DNA of 64,000 bases, taken from contig NC_026744.1 of the NCBI RefSeq assembly GCF_000210295.1, positions 1,426,001 through 1,490,000 of the forward strand. Direction: 5' to 3'. The position numbers and the translations under genes are program-made. Source of the DNA: Trypanosoma brucei gambiense DAL972 (lineage: Eukaryota; Euglenozoa; Kinetoplastea; Trypanosomatida; Trypanosomatidae). Shown piece after piece: positions 57,509 through 64,000 of this stretch. How positions within the stretch are numbered: position 1 is the stretch's first letter; every line of letters starts with the position of its first letter. The notes below the pieces were generated by a model. The model had not been told where the DNA came from and searched no databases. It was given only the letters and a program-made list of their open reading frames with translations.

Positions 57509-60500
57509 ATGGCTCTCGTGGAACCACTGGTAGGTCACTTATTGTCTAAGCACAACGACACCGTGATTGAGGGTCTTAGCAAAATAAAGAAAAATGCAAC
57601 GGATAATGAGGGGTTTTCAACGGAGTTTTTACTTCATCCGCAAGGTTTTGCAGCGCTTCAAAATGCACTATACAAGCAGGAACTTGCTGCTCCCGTTCTT
57701 CAAGCGATGACAGAACTTGTGAAGTCGTGCAATAATGCTGGAGTTCGTTCATTTGTTCTGCGAGAAATGTGCCGTGGGCCATGCTTCAGCGTGCTGCGAC
57801 ATGCCCTCTCCGTGCTGTCCGATGCGACACTTCCAACGACGATTGCCGCGCTACAGTTTGCCTCTGTAGCTGCCGTTTATACGCCTAAAGTTCTTCTTTC
57901 GCGTTTTGGCAATGTGGTCCCCTTTCACTTTGCCTGCTTCCGCCCGCAGTTGCCGTATTCTCAGCGGCGCATTCGTCTGGCACGGGCGAAGTTTTTAATA
58001 GATCTTGTTATATCCTCGCGTGCCGATGTTGCCGAGTCCGTTCTGTGTATGCACGGTTTTCTCACTCACCTCCTTGAGGACGCCGGAGAACTTCTTCAGG
58101 AAGGAACAGAAACTGGTGTTGAAGTTGCACAAACTGCGCTACAGGTGTTCGGCAAGCGGTTCATTGACTCGCGGATCCCGCCAGCAAAGAAACGATCGGT
58201 TCTTCTTGCGCAGAAACACACACTCCGCTTACTGGTTAAGGCACTGGGCCATTCACTGGTCTCTGAGAGTGTGCTGCATATATTATACCGAACAGTTACT
58301 GAGCTAATGGAATCACCGATGGATTTTCAGCTCATGCATGTCGATGAAGAGGACAAAGGAATGCCAAACCGGCTGCTTTTCTTCATTTTGAAGCGACTCC
58401 GACCGAGAAACACACCGGCGGCAGCGCGGCTTCTGATATTTATCTTACACCAAGCACCAGGTCTTATTCGACCATACTTCACTCGTGCGTCTTCCCATCT
58501 GGAGGAGGAAAGCGGGAATGGTCGTGTAAGCGCGTCTATCGGAACAATTTCCACAATGAACGTTATAACACGGGCAATGTTGGCGCCAATACCTTACCAT
58601 CTGGCAGCTGGCAAGGCGAAGCTGGAGCCTGTGGAGGCGAGGGCCACAACGTTTTTTACAATGAGCCCCGCACACGTAGCCGAGGAAGTGTGCCCACCGT
58701 GGGTAGCTGAATATGTTCATCGAATGATCAATGGATCCACCGATCTACTGATGCTTTCCTTCGCTCTGCAAATGACGTACGCCATTCTAACACGAGCAAA
58801 AACCGTATTGGGTCTTGTGGTCAAACTACAAGAGAAACAGGGAAGAATCGAGGATGAGGAAAGTGTTGAAGGTGAAAATGAGGACAACGAGTGCGACTGG
58901 GACGCGTACAACGCAAAGGTTCAGTCAGCGTTGTTGAAAACCGTTCCCAGTTGGGAGGAATTTTGGCATCGGATGACCCAGCAACTTCATCACATGATGC
59001 TCCCGCCAGGCCGCAGCCCGCAGGAGGAGAACAACGGGTGGAAACCTGACGGGAAGGTCATGTTTTTGTCGCAGCGCATGTTCTTGTTGATGGAACTTTA
59101 CAGTGAGGTGTTCCATCTTCGTATACCATGGTTGAGTGCCCTCCCAACGCGGCTTCCAGTGTTCCGTCCCTGTGATCAACCAATCGTAGATGCTTTGCGC
59201 CGTGGCGAGGTGGTTGTTTCGAGGTGGCCAGCTCCAGGTATTGCTGCGCTCTGTTCGCTCCTTGTGTCATCTCTCTCCCGGGGTGTCTCAATGACAAAAA
59301 TGCACCATATTACCATGAGCTCCCCAACGGGTGGTGTTCAGGAGTGGCCGTTGCTCCTGAATGTGGTGGCATGGGCCGTCAAGCACCGAGACAAACCGAG
59401 TGAGGAGATTCAATTTGCCCTTGCTTGGGTTGCGCGTCTACTTCAGTGGACTGTGCATAGTGTAACTGTGCGTTTTGTGTGCGAGCTGGAGGAGGCCTAC
59501 TTGTGGCTTTCAGTGTTGAATGAGGCAGCCCTCCCCTGCTTTTTGCATATGATCAACAACTTACTCCAGCGGAGTTTATCAAAAACTGCGGACCGTGTAA
59601 CACAGGAGTTAACGCATGGAGAACATGGTGTGCTTGTGAACGCTGCGCGTACATTTGCAGCTAAGTTTGACGCAAAAACCTCGGGGAAGGACGATGGGGG
59701 TGGTGATAATGACATTAAATTGCTGAAAAGTGGTGACAGCGGGGGCGTAAAGCGGGAGAAGAATAAAAGGGACGGGAAGAAGTTCGTGAAGGATTTATGG
59801 GTGCTTGATATGCAGGAGAATATGGCTTTGTTTAAATTAGTCATCGATCGTGTTGAACGAAAATGGTGCAACCGTGTGGATTTAATGAGGGAGCATCTAC
59901 ACTCTGTTTTTACCGTATGCCATGAAGAGCATGGGAAGCGTCGAATCGCGCTTACGTTCTTGCAAGCAGAAAGAGAGCAGCGCGCGCTGCAGCCGCTGCA
60001 CGATCAAGTGATTGGCTTTTGCCGCACTTTGACTCCTCCAACACTAGTGGTTGATACGGAGGAGGCAGAAGTTCAACTGCTCTCATTCATTCATGATTGC
60101 GATGTGAGGGAGGGACGGCAACGCGCGAAACTCATCCGGCGACTTAGCAAACACAGTAGTCCTACTCTGTGGTGTCGCTATCCAACGGTATGTTGGGAAT
60201 TATCAGCACTCTTCTTGGTTCGGATTAAAACTCGCAGCGGAGAAAGGGGCAGTGATGCGATGAGCGAGACTACTGAAGTAAGCGACCTTGAGGATTTGAG
60301 TCAGGCCTTACTTCAGCTTGTAGTAGGGGAAATTGGTGATATCACGAAAGTGCTTTTGGAAAATAGCTCCAATGAAGGAAATACCGTCGCATTCCTGTTC
60401 TTGCTCTTAGTTACTGTTTGGACACTCTTGTATGAGCATTCTAGTGTTTCCCATTATAAGAGCAGTACACGCACGACTATTGACATGAATTTGTTCGCGC

Positions 60501-62263
60501 CCCTTTCAGTTCTGCTTCTGCGTACGTATTCGGGTACTCTGTCAATGGTGGACCGTATACGGTACTGCACGCTTCTATCTATGAATTACTTCCTTCGCGC
60601 GGAATCACAATCAAATCCACTGGTACCAGATGGGAATGATCCAATGGACTTGGAATCAACTCCCGAGGAGAGCGACAAATCAGAGGAAGCGGATGATGAG
60701 GGCTGTTGCGGGGACTCCCGTTGTTACGACAATTCAGCAGTTTTTAGTGGTATCGATGTACCGCAGTTTCTGACGGAACATCGCTTTCTTATAATGGACC
60801 ATCAACGTGCTCCCCAAGTCACGCCTGAAGTCGATATGTTGTCTCTCCTCGTCGATGCCTGGACCCACGAGGAAGTGGCCACGGCAGCGTTACAGTGCCC
60901 TGTGAGGCTTCACAATAACATTTTACTTTCACGGAGGGGTGATGTGGGCTGGGAACTGTTGCGCGCCGTGTTCCCTGAATTCAGCACGCCAAAGGACGTT
61001 GAGCTGGCCTCTTTTGACACGGTAGTTTCAGCCAATGTAATGGATCCTCGGTACCTTGTTCCTCTTCTTCATACTGTTCTCGCGATGCCGGCTGAACAGT
61101 TGCCAAGACGGAATGTTGGCACGAAGTGCATACCTGTTTTGTTGCGTTCTCTTTCCTTCACGGACTCGCACCTACGGCGCATGGGAGCGGCAGCGTTGGG
61201 TTCTGTGTGGACGCCGAGTGGGCCGACGCGTATTGTTGTTGGATATACCCGGTTGAAGCTGACACAGTTGGCTGCTAAGAGGGAGCGTCAGTCCGGTAGT
61301 GGGAGCCGGCTTGAACGGCAGCAACAAACAGAAACTAGTGCTGAATGGAACTGCCCACTGCTACCAACACCTATATCTGCCTTCTTGGTCATGGCAATGG
61401 CTGTACTTGGAGATGCACGGCATCCAATGTATCACGATGTTATGCATTTCTTGCTAGCAACAAAGGCAGCATTTTCGGACCCAGTACCGCTTCATCGGTT
61501 CCTGCTGTCGTTTCCACTGGCATGCATCACGACGCCAATTATGATCAAGCGCCACGAAGATATGAGAAACAAGGCAGACAAAAGTTCTATGGTGGCTGCT
61601 TCAGCCGAGGGGCTACTTGATCAGCTGCGTTCTGAAGGTCCAATCCACCTTGAGTTCGTCACCCGCCTCGTTGAACATGGATGTCAAACCTGTAGCGACA
61701 TGAAGGCGATTCTGCATTCTGAGTCCCTGTATTCCCTCACCATGCTGATCTCTATGCTTGCTGCCGCGGATGACATTCGGCTTATGATGCTGCGATCTGT
61801 ACACGCAATTTGCACTACATCCACAACTGTTGGCATAATGGCTGTATCCGACGGTCATATACTTCAGTGGTTGTTGGGATTTATACAACAGCTGACAGCG
61901 GAATACGGCAAGGACGTTCATTCATATGGAGGAGTGCTCTTTATGGAAGCTTTGTGTTTCTTGCAGAAACTCGCTTCACTCGCGTTTATGCTGCCGCTAT
62001 ACGGGCAACATGTGCGGCAGCAAGTGTGCATCATCCGTCGCGCGCTCACAGTGAACGGCGTGACAACTAAAGCTGTATTGGATGCTGTGGATACCGTTGC
62101 CGGGCAGTTAGACGGCGAAGCGGAACTCACAGCGTCAGGAGCGTCGATGCTTCAAATAAGGAGACGAAAAGTTCCTTTCCGTGGTCCTACCAATGGACAC
62201 AACAATAGCCGAACCAGTAGAGGCAGGTATGGCAGTCGTTCAGGGAATCGTCGACGGCGCTGA
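57509..62263 (+). CDS. URB1: URB1/Npa1 pre-ribosome assembly protein
   Basis: A 1584-residue, almost wholly helical protein. The first 350 residues fit the Npa1 N-terminal domain: alternating helices with LLSRFGNVVPFHFACF, a YSQRRIRLARAKFLIDLV segment, and NRLLFFILKRLRPRNTPAAA. The C-terminal third fits the NopRA1/URB1 C-terminal domain, with LLRTYSGTLSMVDRIRYCTLL and SFTDSHLRRMGAAALGSV. Acidic and Lys-rich low-complexity inserts lie near 450-470 and 725-760. The very basic tail (SRTSRGRYGSRSGNRRRR) is expected for a nucleolar RNA-associated protein. URB1 works with snoRNPs and DEAD-box factors in early 60S assembly in other eukaryotes. The large size is normal for the family. Confidence 0.88.
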   Translation: MALVEPLVGHLLSKHNDTVIEGLSKIKKNATDNEGFSTEFLLHPQGFAALQNALYKQELAAPVLQAMTELVKSCNNAGVRSFVLREMCRGPCFSVLRHALSVLSDATLPTTIAALQFASVAAVYTPKVLLSRFGNVVPFHFACFRPQLPYSQRRIRLARAKFLIDLVISSRADVAESVLCMHGFLTHLLEDAGELLQEGTETGVEVAQTALQVFGKRFIDSRIPPAKKRSVLLAQKHTLRLLVKALGHSLVSESVLHILYRTVTELMESPMDFQLMHVDEEDKGMPNRLLFFILKRLRPRNTPAAARLLIFILHQAPGLIRPYFTRASSHLEEESGNGRVSASIGTISTMNVITRAMLAPIPYHLAAGKAKLEPVEARATTFFTMSPAHVAEEVCPPWVAEYVHRMINGSTDLLMLSFALQMTYAILTRAKTVLGLVVKLQEKQGRIEDEESVEGENEDNECDWDAYNAKVQSALLKTVPSWEEFWHRMTQQLHHMMLPPGRSPQEENNGWKPDGKVMFLSQRMFLLMELYSEVFHLRIPWLSALPTRLPVFRPCDQPIVDALRRGEVVVSRWPAPGIAALCSLLVSSLSRGVSMTKMHHITMSSPTGGVQEWPLLLNVVAWAVKHRDKPSEEIQFALAWVARLLQWTVHSVTVRFVCELEEAYLWLSVLNEAALPCFLHMINNLLQRSLSKTADRVTQELTHGEHGVLVNAARTFAAKFDAKTSGKDDGGGDNDIKLLKSGDSGGVKREKNKRDGKKFVKDLWVLDMQENMALFKLVIDRVERKWCNRVDLMREHLHSVFTVCHEEHGKRRIALTFLQAEREQRALQPLHDQVIGFCRTLTPPTLVVDTEEAEVQLLSFIHDCDVREGRQRAKLIRRLSKHSSPTLWCRYPTVCWELSALFLVRIKTRSGERGSDAMSETTEVSDLEDLSQALLQLVVGEIGDITKVLLENSSNEGNTVAFLFLLLVTVWTLLYEHSSVSHYKSSTRTTIDMNLFAPLSVLLLRTYSGTLSMVDRIRYCTLLSMNYFLRAESQSNPLVPDGNDPMDLESTPEESDKSEEADDEGCCGDSRCYDNSAVFSGIDVPQFLTEHRFLIMDHQRAPQVTPEVDMLSLLVDAWTHEEVATAALQCPVRLHNNILLSRRGDVGWELLRAVFPEFSTPKDVELASFDTVVSANVMDPRYLVPLLHTVLAMPAEQLPRRNVGTKCIPVLLRSLSFTDSHLRRMGAAALGSVWTPSGPTRIVVGYTRLKLTQLAAKRERQSGSGSRLERQQQTETSAEWNCPLLPTPISAFLVMAMAVLGDARHPMYHDVMHFLLATKAAFSDPVPLHRFLLSFPLACITTPIMIKRHEDMRNKADKSSMVAASAEGLLDQLRSEGPIHLEFVTRLVEHGCQTCSDMKAILHSESLYSLTMLISMLAAADDIRLMMLRSVHAICTTSTTVGIMAVSDGHILQWLLGFIQQLTAEYGKDVHSYGGVLFMEALCFLQKLASLAFMLPLYGQHVRQQVCIIRRALTVNGVTTKAVLDAVDTVAGQLDGEAELTASGASMLQIRRRKVPFRGPTNGHNNSRTSRGRYGSRSGNRRRR

Positions 62264-63280
62264 GGTCGCAATGGTGTGAAGGATGCTGCTGCTGCTTTTT
62301 GGGGTTCCTCGTTTTAGTGGAAGAGAGGAAGTGTGGTGGCTTACAGATGAGAAGGGCAATATTCAGCGTGCGTGAAAGGGTGACAAGGGATACGGTGGCG
62401 AGTAGTGGTCGTTGTTAATAGTATGCGAGACGATGTTCCTAAGAATATGGAATAAAGGATGGGCAATACAAGCATTTTAACGCCTATTGCTGAAGACGAT
62501 TAAACGAATAACTAGCCGAAATGTGTACTTATGTGCGTGCACGCCAGGTGATAAGAGATGTGTTGGCACAGGAAAGGGGAGATAACGTTGCGTCGCGGGT
62601 TGAAAGAGGGAGGTGTGTGATATGGGAGGGGATAAAAAGGTAACTGTGGGTGTTTGAAAAACACGTATAAGGAAACGGGCGCACCCACACGGAAACACGC
62701 AAATATCTGTTCTCAACTACACTCTTCCGTCGCGTGAAACGGAACCCTTGGGTTTCACATACCTCACTTTCTGAAGTCACTGCGCAATCAGTGCTGGAAC
62801 CGGTTGTAAATAGTCTTTTGTTGTCTTATTTAGGGAGGGCTGGATCCCCATCTACTCATCTTATCGGACAAGGCGTTACACCCCTGTGCAAGCGTACTAC
62901 TGGTGTTCACTCTAATGAGGACATTGCGACTAAATCTTTACTCTACTTCTAAGTTTTGACCACTTCTTTGTTTTATCCTTTTTTGTCTTCACCTTGATTG
63001 CTCGTTTCCATATATATTTGTTTTGCCGATTGTCTCACCTATTTTCCCTTTTATTCTCTCATTTTTACCCGTACCGCCTTATGATGCACAAGTGTTTTTC
63101 CACGCAGTAGGTAGAAGCTGCTATTGCGGGGGGAAGGAAGTACTGAAAAAGTGACGCAAGCCAATTATATTAATACATATAGAGGAGTGGAAAGAGGAAG
63201 CCATAATAAAGAATCATAAAGCGTGGAGAAAAACCATTTGCGGCAGGTTACCCAAAGCACACGTGGACAAGCAGAGGCTT

Positions 63281-63308
63281 GTATATCCATATACATATAT
63301 GGATATAC
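63281..63308. repeat. Perfect inverted repeat, 13-bp arms
   Basis: GTATATCCATATA and its exact reverse complement flank a two-base CA spacer. It lies between URB1 and the SNF2 gene, about 85 bases before the SNF2 ATG. Confidence 0.8.
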
Positions 63309-63331
63309 GTCGATTTGCGTTTCGAGAACAA

Positions 63332-63355
63332 TAAGTTTTTCTCTAGTTGTATCAG
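63332..63355 (+). promoter_or_regulatory. Predicted trans-splice acceptor for the SNF2 gene
   Basis: AAGTTTTTCTCTAGTTGTATCAG ends at 63355, 38 bases before the ATG; an upstream alternative is GCAG ending at 63107. The 63355 site avoids a short upstream ORF at 63299. The remainder of 62264-63331 has no gene; a T/C-rich region spans 62956-63090. Confidence 0.45.
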
Positions 63356-63392
63356 GGGGTTGCTTATCCCTGTTACGTTTCTTTAACCTCTC

Positions 63393-64000
63393 ATGAATTG
63401 CAACTGTGGCACACCGGTGCGATGTGTAGTAGACAAAAGTGGCAAAATCTGTTACGTATGCCAATATCACAGATGCCGCTTTTGTGCCAACTCCCCCATT
63501 CAGGCAGAGGGTTGGCGTCGTATTGTTCCTCAACCTCCACCAAGAAACGGTTCGGGAGCTGTTTCCAGTATGGAGACATGTGCTATTCTGCGATTTGAAG
63601 CCCTTCTGCATCCGGAAAAAAAGGTGATGTATTGCACCGCCACACCGACCGCGCCGATGTGCAAGGAAGTGCTGGCGGTGTTGGAGGACGAACAGTTCAA
63701 ACCAATGTGGTATGTGAAAAGGATGGCGTATGTTTACCCGATAGAATCATACGAACGTTTGATTCTTGCGCTCCGAAAGTTCTCTTCACATCAGCTGCAG
63801 GTAGAAAAGATACCACCGTTTTTCTTCAGTTGTGTACAAGCTGCGAAGGACAACGTACTTGAGCATGAGAAGCAGGTGAAGGTGAATCTGTCTCAGGGTC
63901 CAGATCCAGATGATGTGGTTTACTCTCAACTACACCCTTTTCAAAAACGAGGTGTGGGATTTGTTATTGCTCGTGGGGGTCGTGGGATGATTGCAGATGA
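63393..64000 (+). CDS. SNF2-family ATPase, SMARCAL1/ZRANB3-like, cut by window end
   Basis: The frame is open from ATG 63393 to the last base (202 codons), so the 3' part is missing. An in-frame TAA at 63384-63386 fixes this as the earliest start. The opening residues form a compact Cys/His cluster, MNCNCGTPVRCVV and then CYVCQYHRCRFCA, resembling a GRF-type zinc finger. A segment with FKPMWYVKRMAYVYPIESYE and a following helix is like the HARP/annealing-helicase region of SMARCAL1. The last residues, LHPFQKRGVGFVIARGGRGM, are the SNF2 helicase Q-motif and the run-up to motif I. SMARCAL1/ZRANB3 proteins remodel stalled replication forks by strand annealing. Motifs Ia to VI lie outside the window. 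Confidence 0.85.
   Translation, partial: MNCNCGTPVRCVVDKSGKICYVCQYHRCRFCANSPIQAEGWRRIVPQPPPRNGSGAVSSMETCAILRFEALLHPEKKVMYCTATPTAPMCKEVLAVLEDEQFKPMWYVKRMAYVYPIESYERLILALRKFSSHQLQVEKIPPFFFSCVQAAKDNVLEHEKQVKVNLSQGPDPDDVVYSQLHPFQKRGVGFVIARGGRGMIAD

Noticed and set aside
62734..62952. 72-codon + strand ORF after URB1
   Set aside because: No ATG at its beginning, no domain, and it lies in the likely 3' UTR of URB1.

Overview
The window looks like nuclear DNA of an African trypanosome, most probably Trypanosoma brucei. All 22 supported genes lie head to tail on the + strand with no introns. They are separated by AT-rich, T-rich spacers carrying pyrimidine tracts followed by AG, which is the layout of a kinetoplastid polycistronic unit processed by spliced-leader trans-splicing. 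There are no bacterial promoters, rRNA, tRNA, transposons or CRISPR arrays. A mitochondrial class I fumarate hydratase lies a few genes before a mitochondrial-type aspartate aminotransferase. From memory this matches T. brucei chromosome 11 around Tb927.11.5050 to Tb927.11.5090; I could not check it here.

Layout: an unidentified Ser/Arg-rich protein (1-868); ribonuclease-inhibitor-like LRR protein (1729-3051); fumarate hydratase (4514-6181); Rsm22/METTL17-like mitoribosome factor (7444-10569); GPI ethanolamine phosphate transferase PIG-O/GPI13 (11198-13714); small four-span membrane protein (14286-14990); aspartate aminotransferase (16842-18095); a long spacer with microsatellites; coiled-coil protein with a TQT ladder (20553-23246); type II membrane protein (24075-25439); TPR-SET protein (25865-27817); doublecortin-like domain joined to a degenerate P-loop NTPase (29025-30860); UCH37 deubiquitinase (31451-32380); RRM-like protein (32772-34346); large helical protein with a problematic 5' end (35395-38175); TcdA-type tRNA t6A dehydratase (38658-39491); canopy/saposin-like ER protein (40034-40786); 1498-residue LRRC9-like protein (41566-46062); MPP6-like exosome cofactor (47666-48259); coiled-coil protein (48619-50406); ER DnaJ-thioredoxin membrane protein (51169-53469); ENT-domain protein (54072-54779); TRM13-like tRNA methyltransferase (55379-56911); URB1/Npa1 ribosome factor (57509-62263); and a SNF2-family ATPase cut by the window end (63393 onward).

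The genes do not form one pathway, as is usual for such units. Loose themes are mitochondrial metabolism and translation at the left, RNA and ribosome processing at the right (MPP6, TRM13, URB1, TcdA), ER and GPI biology (PIG-O, canopy-like, DnaJ-Trx), and cytoskeletal or flagellar candidates (TQT protein, DCX-NTPase, LRRC9-like). Regulation is expected to be post-transcriptional; the visible signals are splice-acceptor tracts in the spacers.

The observations I rate highest are the five-TQT repeat array that looks like a dynein light chain (LC8) docking ladder, the DCX plus degenerate P-loop fusion, an EMSY-type ENT domain, a divergent MPP6, and a gene whose reading frame continues about 118 codons upstream of its first usable ATG, to an in-frame TAG that follows a 7-codon mini-ORF.
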